The notes beneath the pieces are model-generated. The model was not told the DNA's origin. It did not search any database and was given only the letters and a program-made list of their open reading frames with translations. Below, in pieces: positions 15,875 through 24,414 of a stretch of 47,911 nucleotides of DNA. The position numbers and the translations under genes were made by a program. The stretch comes from an uncultured Lachnospiraceae bacterium (GTDB lineage Bacteria > Bacillota > Clostridia > Lachnospirales > Lachnospiraceae). The first letter of the stretch is position 1, and each line of letters opens with the position of its first letter. The stretch covers positions 20,258 through 68,168 of the forward strand of contig CARQVR010000012.1 in NCBI GenBank assembly GCA_949051815.1. Direction: 5' to 3'.

Positions 15875-16930
15875 TTATCTGTCTGCCCGCAATTCCTCAT
15901 AAATTCCGTCAAACAGCTCTTTTGTCAGCGTAGTTTCGTTTAACACCGTATACCTGTCCTTTCTGGTATCCGCCGCCCGAAGCCACGCGTCCGTAAAGAT
16001 TTCCTTCGTAATCCCCCAGTTCATGGGATCCATGTCCATGCCGTAAGCGCGCAGGACCGCTTCCAGACGCGCTGCGTCCCGTCCCTGTAAGCGGCAGCTC
16101 ACCAGACTGCCAAGCGCTACCGCCATACCGTGAGAAATCTGTATTTCTTTATAATTCTCTTCCAGCGAATGACAGAACAGATGCTCCGAACCGCTGCACG
16201 GTCTGGAGTTTCCCGCAATCTCCATGGCCAGTCCGCCAAGCACCAGCGACTGCGTCAAAATCTTGATAAACTCTTTGCTCTTAAGCGACTTCTCTTCATT
16301 GTAGCACAGAGAGGAAAAGGCCATGTCCGAGAGCAGATAGGAAAAGTCGTCCACCCGGTCTTTCCTTCGGGCGGCGTCAAGCTTCCAGTCACAGAGCGCC
16401 GTATACTTGCTGATGGTGTCGCCGATACCGGACTGTAAGTGTGATACAGGCGCCCCCATAATCACGTTCACATCCACCACAATCCCCGCCGGAATGGCGC
16501 ACTTTAATGTCTTTCTCGCATCCCCCTCGGTTCCAAGCACCGCCACGGGCGAAGAGAGACTGTCGTTACTCAGGGTCGTGGGCACGCAGATATAAGGAAT
16601 TTTCCCTACAAAACCCGCGTATTTCGCCACGTCCAGCACCTTTCCGCCTCCCATGCCGATAATGACTTCCACATCCTCCATACAGATGTGTTTCGCCAGC
16701 TCCATGGCCTCGTCGAAGCTGTTCTCCTCTATGAGATAGATTTCGCTCTTTGGCAGATCCCGCTTCATCTCGTCCAGATAAGGCTTCATGATGGGAACCA
16801 GCGCTTCCTCCGTGGCAATCACCGACTTCTTTTTCTCGATCTTTGGAATGCAGTCCGACAAAATCTCATTCAGACGCTCACAGGCGCCTTCCTCAATCAT
16901 CAGACATCCGGGTAAATGAAACTCGTTCAT
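15875..16930 (-). CDS. Iron-containing alcohol dehydrogenase family, sn-glycerol-1-phosphate dehydrogenase-like
   Basis: Probably reduces dihydroxyacetone phosphate to glycerol-1-phosphate with NAD(P)H. The nucleotide-binding GMGGGKVLDVAKY near residue 95 and PTTLSNDSLSSPVAVL near residue 120 match the bacterial AraM/EgsA-type G1P dehydrogenases. GSEHLFCHSLE near residue 248 carries metal-ligand His residues, and the ISHGMAVALG segment follows. The length of 351 aa is typical. It starts 22 bp after the amylase gene on the same strand and is probably co-transcribed. A related polyol dehydrogenase is the main alternative. The window also has plsC and cls, but no gene that would obviously use G1P. 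Confidence 0.78.
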   Translation of the reverse strand: MNEFHLPGCLMIEEGACERLNEILSDCIPKIEKKKSVIATEEALVPIMKPYLDEMKRDLPKSEIYLIEENSFDEAMELAKHICMEDVEVIIGMGGGKVLDVAKYAGFVGKIPYICVPTTLSNDSLSSPVAVLGTEGDARKTLKCAIPAGIVVDVNVIMGAPVSHLQSGIGDTISKYTALCDWKLDAARRKDRVDDFSYLLSDMAFSSLCYNEEKSLKSKEFIKILTQSLVLGGLAMEIAGNSRPCSGSEHLFCHSLEENYKEIQISHGMAVALGSLVSCRLQGRDAARLEAVLRAYGMDMDPMNWGITKEIFTDAWLRAADTRKDRYTVLNETTLTKELFDGIYEELRADR

Positions 16931-16952
16931 CCTCTCTTCTCTCCATTCTGTC

Positions 16953-18713
16953 TCAACTTTTGTGTCTCCTGATCAGTATACCATTCCGAAGCAGCGTGTT
17001 GTCAATATAATGTCTCGAAAAAAGAATTTCACCTTCTCTTGGAATCTCGATGTCCTCCTCCTCGCAGTTGATGATCACCTCCACATAGTTGTCCACCCAG
17101 CCCATCTTGTTAAATTCAATCACTCTGGGCCGGTTGATCCGGTTCGGGAAATGGAAATCCCGGTTTCTGAGAAGCGGCTCCTCCCTGCGCAGGTGCAAAA
17201 GACTCCTGATGATATCCATGCGCTCGCTGTAGACGCCTCCGTCAATCTCCTCCCACGGCATACAGCGGCGGCAGTCCGGATCGTGCCCGCCCTCCATCGC
17301 AATCTCCGTGCCATAGTAAATGCAGGGCGATCCCGGCATCGCAAAGAGCACCGCAAGCTGCTGGAAATACTCGTCCAGATTCTTTACATCGCTGCGCAGC
17401 CTCTTCGTGTCATGGGAATCAAGCAGATTAAAGAGCACGTCGTTTGTCTGCTGCATATAGCGTGTATAACAACGGTTGATCGTATACTCAAAATCCTCGT
17501 TGGTGAGGCTCTTGTCGATCCAGAAATCCTTGATGCTCTCCCCCAGCGGATAGTTCATAACAGAGTCAAACTCATCTCCCCGAAGCCACGGCATCGCGTC
17601 ATGCCAGATCTCGCCCAGAATATACAGATCCGGTTTGATGGCTTTTAAGCGGCTTCTCAGCTCCTTACAGAAGGTGTGGGAAACCTCATTTGCCACATCC
17701 AGCCTGATCCCGTCCACATCATAATTTCTGACCCAGTTTTCACAGACGCCGATCAGATACTCCCGCACCGCCGGATTGTTGGTGTTCAGTTTCGGCATCG
17801 CGTCAAAAAATCCGAAGGTATAGTAGCGCTTCTCCCGGGCGTTGCCGCTCTCATTGGAAAAAGGCCACTCATTTACCATAAACCAGTCGAAGTACTGCGA
17901 CTCCGGGCCGTTCTTTTCCACGTCAACCCATGGCGCAAAGTTCTGGCCGGAATGGTTGAACACACCGTCCAGCATAATCCGCATCCCTCTGTTGTGCGCC
18001 TCCCTGACCAGCGTTTTCATGGTTTCTTCCGACCCGAAATGCGGGTCGATCTTCGTGTAATCCGTGGTATCATACTTATGCGAAGTGGGAGACTCATTGA
18101 CCGGCGTCAGATACACACCCGATACTCCCAGATCCCGTATATAGTCTAACTTATTAATAATGCCCTGCAAATCGCCGCCGAAAAATTCCTCGTTGCTCAC
18201 AGACCCCTTCACACGCCACGGCAGCGTCCCCTCCGGATTGATGGACGGGTCGCCGTTGCAGAACCGTTCCGGAAAAATCTGATACCAGATCGTATCGTTC
18301 ACCCATGCGGGCGTCACCGGGATATCCGCCGGATTCATCCACGGCATGATAAAGTACTGCCTGCTCCTGCCCGCCAGCGCCATCTGCGCCTCGGACACAA
18401 AACCGTCCTCAAAATAAAACCACCGCTCGTCCTCCGTCTGCAATTCAAAATAGTATTTCAGACGCTTATATTCGGGCCTGATGGTCGTAGTCCACCAGAG
18501 CTGGTTTTTCAGACGTTTCTTGAAAGGGATGTTAAGCGCCTCCCCATCCCAGCTCTCGCCGCCGCCCAGAATGCCGGACTTAAAGGGATCGCCGTGAATC
18601 AGGTTCACATATTTTACATCGTACCCCGTCCTGATATTGATGACAAGCCGCTCCTCGTCAAGCGGATAGCAGTAATTGTCGTTCGCCCTGTGATACACCG
18701 CATTAAAGTCCAT
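16953..18713 (-). CDS. GH13 alpha-glycosidase (neopullulanase / cyclomaltodextrinase type)
   Basis: Hydrolyses alpha-glucans or cyclodextrins in the cytosol, as no signal peptide is seen. An N-terminal domain of about 120 aa (CBM34-like) precedes the GH13 barrel. Catalytic motifs are DGIRLDVANEVSH (nucleophile Asp), ILGEIWHDA (acid/base Glu) and LLDSHDTKRL (transition-state Asp), with MLDGVFNHSG as conserved region I. The length of 586 aa fits GH13_20 enzymes. AAGGAAGG lies about 8 nt upstream. The promoter at 18777-18805 has a LacI-type palindrome just downstream of its start, implying sugar or catabolite control. Confidence 0.93.
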   Translation of the reverse strand: MDFNAVYHRANDNYCYPLDEERLVINIRTGYDVKYVNLIHGDPFKSGILGGGESWDGEALNIPFKKRLKNQLWWTTTIRPEYKRLKYYFELQTEDERWFYFEDGFVSEAQMALAGRSRQYFIMPWMNPADIPVTPAWVNDTIWYQIFPERFCNGDPSINPEGTLPWRVKGSVSNEEFFGGDLQGIINKLDYIRDLGVSGVYLTPVNESPTSHKYDTTDYTKIDPHFGSEETMKTLVREAHNRGMRIMLDGVFNHSGQNFAPWVDVEKNGPESQYFDWFMVNEWPFSNESGNAREKRYYTFGFFDAMPKLNTNNPAVREYLIGVCENWVRNYDVDGIRLDVANEVSHTFCKELRSRLKAIKPDLYILGEIWHDAMPWLRGDEFDSVMNYPLGESIKDFWIDKSLTNEDFEYTINRCYTRYMQQTNDVLFNLLDSHDTKRLRSDVKNLDEYFQQLAVLFAMPGSPCIYYGTEIAMEGGHDPDCRRCMPWEEIDGGVYSERMDIIRSLLHLRREEPLLRNRDFHFPNRINRPRVIEFNKMGWVDNYVEVIINCEEEDIEIPREGEILFSRHYIDNTLLRNGILIRRHKS

Positions 18714-18754
18714 AAGCTACCTTCCTTTCGAGACTTTCCGCACTCCCTTGCACG

Positions 18755-18766
18755 GAAAACGTTTTC
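18755..18766. promoter_or_regulatory. cre/LacI-family operator before the amylase gene
   Basis: GAAAACGTTTTC is a perfect 12-bp palindrome with a central CG, the hallmark of CcpA cre boxes and other LacI-family operators. It begins just after the predicted transcript start (about 18770), a repressing position. Confidence 0.75.
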
Positions 18767-18776
18767 TTTTGTCCTT

Positions 18777-18805
18777 ATCGTACTACTTTGCGCTCTAAAA
18801 AGCAA
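18777..18805 (-). promoter_or_regulatory. Promoter of the amylase gene
   Basis: TTGCTT (18800-18805) and TACGAT (18777-18782) on the minus strand are spaced by 17 bp. The cre-like palindrome at 18755-18766 lies immediately downstream. Confidence 0.65.
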
Positions 18806-18842
18806 GCCTTTTATCAAACCCAAAAGAGCCTGCAGTTGGTTA

Positions 18843-20006
18843 TCACAATTTCAACGCCGCTTCCCGGCATCCCAGATGCAGTGCCTCTCCAAAATACTGT
18901 TTTGCAATCCGGCTGTCCTTCGCCACGCCAAGTCCCTGTTCATATAAGAGCCCCATCCGGTAATATGCAAGTCCGAGTCCCTGTTTTGCGGATAACTCAT
19001 AAAAACAGCGCGCTTTTTCATAATCAGTTTTTGTTCCATACCCGTACTGATAACACATCCCAAGAGAGCACTGCGCCGCCGCATTTCCCGACAGTTCAGA
19101 TGCCTTCTGATACCATGCAAATGCCTTGTCGTAGTCCTTTGCAACGCCTTTTCCATGCAGAAAAAAATTGCCGATATTGTTCATCGCTCCGGTTGAGCCG
19201 TTTTCCGCCGCCATAAGATAATATTCCAACGCTTTCCGCTCATCCTGTGCGACGAATGTCCCCTCTTCATACAGGATTCCCATGCTCACCTGTGCGCGCC
19301 AGTCGCCCTTTTCATGGGCAAGTTCAGAAAGCCGCGAAAATGCTTTTTGCCGCTGTTCCATGGGGCAGTCTTCTTTTCTGACCAGCTCCACACAGGCAGC
19401 GGATTCGCAATGCATTCTCTTTTGATCCACATCCTTCAACAGCGATTCATAATAGTTTCTGTCCGTTTCCGAAAGTTCCCCTTTCAGCCGCAGCCTGCAG
19501 CTGCGCTCCGCCCGCGCAAGCCATTCCAGCGATTTCTCAAAATTGACATCCACGCCTTTTCCGTTTTCATACTGATAAGCGGTCAGAACCATCGCTTCCG
19601 GATTATCCTGTGCCGCCGCCTTTTCAAAAAAGTGCAAAGATTTCTCATAATCTGTCAGAACGCCGGTTCCATTCATATAGGCACGCCCGACCTTGACAAT
19701 ACCATCCGCATCACCGAGAGCCGCCGCTTTCTCATAATAGGAAAACGCCTTTTTCTCATTTTTCTCCGTTCCCACACCGTAACGGTACATTTCCCCCACC
19801 CATATGAGCCAGTACGGGCTGTTTTGCGCGGCGCCAAGCAGTGCCGCTTTCAGAGCCTTCTGCCGGATTTTGGACGATTCTTTCGGTGTCTTTGCCTCTG
19901 TCACGCATTTCGCATAATAATCGTTCAATGCTGACAGCGCTTGCAAATCTCCTTTTTTCGCCAGTTTATAAAGTTGTTTTTCCATCTTTTCTGGATTTGC
20001 ATTCAT
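18843..20006 (-). CDS. Sel1-repeat protein
   Basis: A 387-aa protein built mainly of about seven Sel1-like (SLR) repeats, the TPR-like motif of roughly 36 aa. Clear units are YMNGTGVLTDYEKSLHFFEK, FLHGKGVAKDYDKAFAWYQK and LYEQGLGVAKDSRIAKQYFG. Such solenoids bind other proteins; no catalytic domain is seen. No signal peptide is present, so it is cytosolic. The ATG at 20006 is only 4 nt after the feoB stop codon, and its GGGGGGTGA Shine-Dalgarno contains that stop, so translation is very likely coupled to feoB. A role in ferrous iron uptake is inference from position only. Confidence 0.88.
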   Translation of the reverse strand: MNANPEKMEKQLYKLAKKGDLQALSALNDYYAKCVTEAKTPKESSKIRQKALKAALLGAAQNSPYWLIWVGEMYRYGVGTEKNEKKAFSYYEKAAALGDADGIVKVGRAYMNGTGVLTDYEKSLHFFEKAAAQDNPEAMVLTAYQYENGKGVDVNFEKSLEWLARAERSCRLRLKGELSETDRNYYESLLKDVDQKRMHCESAACVELVRKEDCPMEQRQKAFSRLSELAHEKGDWRAQVSMGILYEEGTFVAQDERKALEYYLMAAENGSTGAMNNIGNFFLHGKGVAKDYDKAFAWYQKASELSGNAAAQCSLGMCYQYGYGTKTDYEKARCFYELSAKQGLGLAYYRMGLLYEQGLGVAKDSRIAKQYFGEALHLGCREAALKL

Positions 20007-20010
20007 CCGG

Positions 20011-22020
20011 TCACCCCCCTGCCAGACGCAGAATCTGATACACCACAAAAGCCGCAAGCCACGCCACACTGCACTGCATACATACCACCCCGAACGTCTT
20101 TAAGGCGGAGCCAAGCTCTCTCTTTATAGTCGCCACAGCCGCCACGCAGGGCGTATAGAGCAGGGTGAACACCAGAAAGCTGACTGCCGATACGGGCGTA
20201 AAAATCTGTCCCAGCGTCTCACTCAGACCGGACATGGAAGAACCGGTCAGAACGCCCAATGTGCTCACCACCGCCTCCTTCGCCGTAAAGCCGCCGATCA
20301 ACGCCGTAGCCGCCCGCCAGTCGCCGAACCCAAGCGGAATAAAGAGCGGCGCAATCATCTTCCCGATCATGGCAAGCAGGCTCTCTCCGGAGTCCGTCAC
20401 CACATTGAACCGCATGTCAAAGGTCTGTAAAAACCAGATCACCAGCGTAGCCACAAAGATCACCGTGAACGCCCGCTGCACGAAGTCTTTCGCCTTATCC
20501 CACATCAAGAGCAATACGCTCTTTGCGGAGGGAAAGCGGTAATTGGGCAATTCCATCATAAAGGGCATGGAGCTTCCTCTGAATACCGTCCGCTTTAAGA
20601 GCAGGGCGCACAGCAGCCCCACCAGAATCCCGAAGGTGTAAAGCCCCATCATCACAAGGACGCCCTTTCGCGCAAAGAATGCCGCCGCAAACAGCCCATA
20701 AATCGGAATTTTAGCCGAACAGCTTATAAAAGGAATCAGCATAATCGTCATCTTCTTATCCCGCCCGGAGGAGAGCGTCCGCGTGGACATGACCGCCGGC
20801 ACGCTGCATCCGAAACCGATCAGCATGGACACGAAGCTCTTTCCCGAAAGGCCGATCTTTCTGAGCGGTCTGTCCATCACAAAGGCGATCCGCGCCATGT
20901 AGCCCGAGTCCTCCAGAATGGACAGAAAGAAAAACAAGATTACGATAACAGGCAGGAAACTCAGCACACTGCCCACGCCCGTAAAGATACCGTCAATCAC
21001 CAGACTCTCCACCACCGGATTAATGCCATAGTTTGTAAGCGCCCGCTGCGTCGCTTCGGCCAGAGCGTCGATGCCAAGACTTAACAGATCGCTCAAAAAG
21101 CTGCCGATCAGCCCGAAGGTCAGATAGAATACGATCAGCATAATCAGCATAAACGCCGGAACCGCCAGATATTTATGGGTAAGCACGCTGTCAATCTTCA
21201 TGCTCCTGATATGTTCCCTGCTCTCTCTGCATTTCGTTACCGCCTGAGAACAGATTCGCTCGATAAAGTCATAGCGCATGGCCGCCAGCGCCGCGTTCCG
21301 GTCCATCCCGCTGTCCTGCTCCATCTCCACGATGCTGTGCTCCATCAGGTCCAGCTCGTTTGCGGACAGGGCCAGCCTGTCTATGATTTCCCCGTCTCCC
21401 TCCACGATCTTCGTAGCCGCAAAGCGGGGCGACATGCCGATCCGCTCGGCGTGGTCCTCCACCTGATGGCTGACCGCATGGATGCAGCGGTGCACCGGTC
21501 CCTTCTCGCAAAAGTCCGTCACCTTCGGGTAAATGCGCCGTGACGACACGTCCCTGACCGCCCCGATCAAATCCTCGATACCCTCGTTTTTCGCCGCGCT
21601 GATGGCCACCACGGGAACGCCAAGCGCCTCCTCCATCCTGCCGATATCAATGGTGCCGCCGTTGCCCCGCACCTCGTCCATCATATTGAGGGCAATCACC
21701 ATGGGAATATGTAATTCCAGCAGTTGAAGCGTGAGATAAAGATTCCGCTCAATGTTGGTAGCGTCCACGATATTGATGATCCCGTCCGGCTTCTCCTGCA
21801 AAATAAAGCTGCGGGTCACGATCTCCTCGTTGGTGTATGGTCTGATGGAGTAGATCCCCGGCAGATCTACCACCGCATTTCCCTTCTCGCCGCGGATCTC
21901 TCCCATTTTAGAGTCCACCGTCACGCCGGGAAAATTACCCACATGCTGGTTGGAGCCTGTGAGCTGGTTAAACAATGTGGTCTTGCCGCTGTTCTGATTG
22001 CCTGCCAATGCATATATCAT
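20011..22020 (-). CDS. feoB: Ferrous iron transporter FeoB
   Basis: The membrane Fe(II) uptake permease with an N-terminal G-protein domain. Seen are G1 GNQNSGKTT, G3 DLPG, G4 NMMD and SAAKNEG in the G5 region, then a helical spacer (about residues 165-265) and a membrane part with Gate motifs (GSVLSFLPVI; GFGCSVPAVM). The length of 669 aa is typical. AAGGA precedes the ATG. The gene lies 72 bp after feoA and is followed with coupled translation by a Sel1-repeat protein. No FeoC-like gene is seen. Confidence 0.97.
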   Translation of the reverse strand: MIYALAGNQNSGKTTLFNQLTGSNQHVGNFPGVTVDSKMGEIRGEKGNAVVDLPGIYSIRPYTNEEIVTRSFILQEKPDGIINIVDATNIERNLYLTLQLLELHIPMVIALNMMDEVRGNGGTIDIGRMEEALGVPVVAISAAKNEGIEDLIGAVRDVSSRRIYPKVTDFCEKGPVHRCIHAVSHQVEDHAERIGMSPRFAATKIVEGDGEIIDRLALSANELDLMEHSIVEMEQDSGMDRNAALAAMRYDFIERICSQAVTKCRESREHIRSMKIDSVLTHKYLAVPAFMLIMLIVFYLTFGLIGSFLSDLLSLGIDALAEATQRALTNYGINPVVESLVIDGIFTGVGSVLSFLPVIVILFFFLSILEDSGYMARIAFVMDRPLRKIGLSGKSFVSMLIGFGCSVPAVMSTRTLSSGRDKKMTIMLIPFISCSAKIPIYGLFAAAFFARKGVLVMMGLYTFGILVGLLCALLLKRTVFRGSSMPFMMELPNYRFPSAKSVLLLMWDKAKDFVQRAFTVIFVATLVIWFLQTFDMRFNVVTDSGESLLAMIGKMIAPLFIPLGFGDWRAATALIGGFTAKEAVVSTLGVLTGSSMSGLSETLGQIFTPVSAVSFLVFTLLYTPCVAAVATIKRELGSALKTFGVVCMQCSVAWLAAFVVYQILRLAGG

Positions 22021-22092
22021 GCCATTTATCCTTCTTCCGTTCTGTCTTTGTCCGTCACGGCTCTGCCTGACAATCCGACTACAATCGCTTTT

Positions 22093-22317
22093 CTATACCT
22101 GCTCCACTTCGATCCTCGCCGCATCCTCCTTGCGGATGGTCAGTTCATAGCCCCGCAGATGGATCTCGACCGGATCCCCCATGGGCGCCACCTTCTGCAC
22201 CCTGACTAACGTCTGCGGAATCAGCCCCATGTCAAGAAGCCTGAGACGAAGCTGCCCTTCCCCGCCCACCTTTATGATTTTTACTTCCGTTCCAACTGCG
22301 ATCTGGTCTAAAGTCAT
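22093..22317 (-). CDS. feoA: FeoA family protein
   Basis: A small cytosolic SH3-like protein (74 aa) that is needed for FeoB activity. The family pattern LRLLDMGLIPQTLVRV followed by DPVEIHLRGYELTIRKEDA is clear. First gene of feoA-feoB-sel1, behind a promoter whose -10 region is covered by a DtxR-like dyad. Confidence 0.95.
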   Translation of the reverse strand: MTLDQIAVGTEVKIIKVGGEGQLRLRLLDMGLIPQTLVRVQKVAPMGDPVEIHLRGYELTIRKEDAARIEVEQV

Positions 22318-22370
22318 TTGTTACGCTCCGTTCCGCCATTCCTGCACTGTTTATTTCTCTTGTTTTCTAT

Positions 22371-22402
22371 GTTAGTCTACGCTAACCACGGCTATTTGTC
22401 AA
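22371..22402 (-). promoter_or_regulatory. feoA promoter with overlapping DtxR-like operator
   Basis: TTGACA (22397-22402) and TAGACT (22374-22379) on the minus strand are 17 bp apart. The inverted repeat GTTAG-N6-CTAAC (22371-22386) covers the -10 element. Its TTAG...CTAA halves resemble DtxR/IdeR-family iron boxes rather than a Fur box. Confidence 0.7.
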
Positions 22403-22490
22403 GATGTCAGACAGACGCCATAATAATTTCTTAACGGTTTTCTATCCTCCCGAAAAGCAGTCGTTTATATCTGTCCTAATCCACAGAAAA

Positions 22491-22526
22491 AGGCGGTGGA
22501 AAAGCCCTGCTCTTTATCCACCGCCT
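22491..22526 (-). terminator. Terminator after the epimerase-like gene
   Basis: AGGCGGTGGA (22491-22500) pairs with TCCACCGCCT (22517-22526); on the minus strand a TTTTTC tract follows. It separates the ECF/epimerase unit from the feoA promoter. Confidence 0.88.
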
Positions 22527-22541
22527 GTCATTTATTCTCTT

Positions 22542-23450
22542 TCACTGTACATACACATTCCGAAACGCCTTATATGTCCTGCGCATCCCCTCCTCAAAGT
22601 CGATGTAGGACAGACCCAGCTCTGCCTTTCCCTTCGTATTATCACACAAATGGGTTTCCGCTGCCGCAGCCGGAAAGGGCACCGGCACGCCCTGCGACAC
22701 CGCCTGCTCCACCGTGAGCGGCACCTCGGCAAGCCCTTCCAGATCCGACGGCTCCGCCACCCTTTTTAATGTTTCAAAAAACATATCGTAGGTAATGATC
22801 CCGTCCTGACACAAATTATACGCCTGACCGTAAGTTCTCCCGTTTCCAAGGCACGCAAGAACCGCCTGCGCCGCATCCTTCACATAGACGCACTGAAACT
22901 GTCCCTTTGCATCCGTAAGCTTTGGCAGCGCATGGTTTTGCAAAAGCATCCCGATATAGGCGGACTCCCTCGGCGCATAGTTGTATGGCCCGTATAAAAT
23001 CGCAGGCCGAAACACAGTGTAAGGGATTCCCCTTGCGCCGCAGACTTTTACAAGTTCCCTTTCTAAAGCCACTTTTCCCGCAATATAGGCACCAGCCTCC
23101 CCAGGCATGTCTCTCTCCTCAAACGGCGTGTCCTCCCGCCTGATGGCGGCAGGATCCCGCTCATACACATCCACCGTGCTGATGAGCACATACTGCCCGA
23201 TCTTGCCCGTGATATTTTCTACGGTGTCCCGCACGTCTCCCGGCACATAGGCACAGAAGTCAATCACCGCGTCATAATCCTCCCCGCAGGCCGCGGGCCG
23301 CTCGTGTCTGTCCGCCCGAATCTGTCTGACCCCGAACGCCTCCATGGAGTAAGTGCCCCTGTTCCACACGGTGATCTCATGCGCTTTCGCCGCCTCCATC
23401 ACAAACACCCTGCCATAAAAATAACTGCCGCCGATTACAAGAAGCTTCAT
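22542..23450 (-). CDS. NAD-dependent epimerase/dehydratase-like protein (extended SDR)
   Basis: A 302-aa extended short-chain dehydrogenase. The N-terminal LLVIGGSYFYGR stands for the usual GxxGxxG nucleotide loop. Further signs are ISTVDVYE at the catalytic Ser position, YIAGKVALE as the YxxxK pair, and FRPAILYGPYNY. The substrate cannot be told from the sequence; nucleotide-sugar metabolism is the family norm. GGAG lies 8 nt before the ATG. It is the last gene of the minus-strand ECF transporter group, separated from ecfT by a structured repeat element, and followed by a strong terminator. Confidence 0.85.
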   Translation of the reverse strand: MKLLVIGGSYFYGRVFVMEAAKAHEITVWNRGTYSMEAFGVRQIRADRHERPAACGEDYDAVIDFCAYVPGDVRDTVENITGKIGQYVLISTVDVYERDPAAIRREDTPFEERDMPGEAGAYIAGKVALERELVKVCGARGIPYTVFRPAILYGPYNYAPRESAYIGMLLQNHALPKLTDAKGQFQCVYVKDAAQAVLACLGNGRTYGQAYNLCQDGIITYDMFFETLKRVAEPSDLEGLAEVPLTVEQAVSQGVPVPFPAAAAETHLCDNTKGKAELGLSYIDFEEGMRRTYKAFRNVYVQ

Positions 23451-23467
23451 TTTTCATCTCCCCACTC

Positions 23468-23580
23468 GCAAATCCGCGCTTACGCGCTCCCCATCCGATT
23501 TCATCGGACATTTGCTCGTTCATATCGCAGGAAAAACAACTGCCTGCTTCGCAGTCGCTTGTTTTTCCCTTGCCCGATAT
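23468..23580 (-). repeat. Structured intergenic element, copy A
   Basis: Part 1 is an outer stem GCAAAT (23468-23473) with ATTTGC (23510-23515). It encloses GCGC-TTAC-GCGC (23476-23487) and TCCGAT-TTC-ATCGGA (23494-23508). Part 2 is a long hairpin closed by ATATCG/CGATAT (23522-23580), with GGAAAAACAA/TTGTTTTTCC and an inner CTGC-TTC-GCAG. On the minus (transcribed) strand the small loop reads GTAA, a GNRA tetraloop. Copy B at 28467-28570 shares sequence and structure with compensatory stem changes. Confidence 0.8.
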
Positions 23581-24413
23581 TAAAGAAACGGATTATAGTA
23601 CCGGCTCCCGTCCCAGAATGTCACAATCAGATCAATCACCAGAATCACCGCCGCAAAGCCGATTGTCAGCCAGTCGTTTCGTTTCAGACTGCGCTGCGTA
23701 TACCATGTCCGCTTCTTCTCCTTGCCAAAGCCTCTAAGCTCCATGGCGTTACTCACCGTCTCGATACGGTTTAAGCTGGACATCACAAGGGGCAGAAGGA
23801 TCGCCACGGAATTTTTCAGCCTCGTGAAAAACTTATCCTTTCCCGACAGCTCAATGCCTCTCGCCTGCTGCGCCTGACTGATATTCGTATACTCCCGCTG
23901 CACGTCCGGTATGTAACGGAGCGCCAGGCTCACCGCATAGCCCGCCCGGTAACTCACCCCGATCCGGGCCAGAGACGCCGCAAACTCGCTTGGATCCGTA
24001 CATGCGATAAAGAGCAGGGCCACCGGCACCACACAGATCACTTTGAGCGTCACATTCAGATGATAGAACAACTGCTGCGCCGTGACCGTATATCTTCCCA
24101 CACCGGCCAGAAGCACCGTTCTGCTCTCATAGAGTTCCACCCCGTACTCCGGCGTAAACAGATAGATAAAAATATTATTGAGCAGAAGAAAGACCGCCGC
24201 CAGTCCGAGCACCACGCTGATATCCCTGATCCGGATCCGGCTGATCCGGAAAATCACCGCGCCGATGGCCAGCATACACAGAAGAATCCGGGTGTCAAAC
24301 GTTACCATGGAGGCCACGCTCCAGACGATAAAAAAGATCAGCTTCGTGGTTCCCGTCAGCTCATGGACCGGACTCGGCCGTTTGATATAGTTTAATATGG
24401 CAATTCTGGCCAT
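23580..24413 (-). CDS. ecfT: ECF transporter transmembrane component EcfT
   Basis: The membrane scaffold subunit of an energy-coupling factor vitamin or metal transporter. Several hydrophobic helices are visible, with AQQARGIE near residue 190 and AMELRGFG near residue 235 as the two Ala-Arg-Gly coupling helices that contact the ATPases. Length 277 aa. Its ATG at 24413 is 1 nt after the stop codon of the ATPase gene and its Shine-Dalgarno lies in that gene's end, so the two are coupled. Confidence 0.93.
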   Translation of the reverse strand: MARIAILNYIKRPSPVHELTGTTKLIFFIVWSVASMVTFDTRILLCMLAIGAVIFRISRIRIRDISVVLGLAAVFLLLNNIFIYLFTPEYGVELYESRTVLLAGVGRYTVTAQQLFYHLNVTLKVICVVPVALLFIACTDPSEFAASLARIGVSYRAGYAVSLALRYIPDVQREYTNISQAQQARGIELSGKDKFFTRLKNSVAILLPLVMSSLNRIETVSNAMELRGFGKEKKRTWYTQRSLKRNDWLTIGFAAVILVIDLIVTFWDGSRYYNPFL

Positions 24414-24414
24414 T

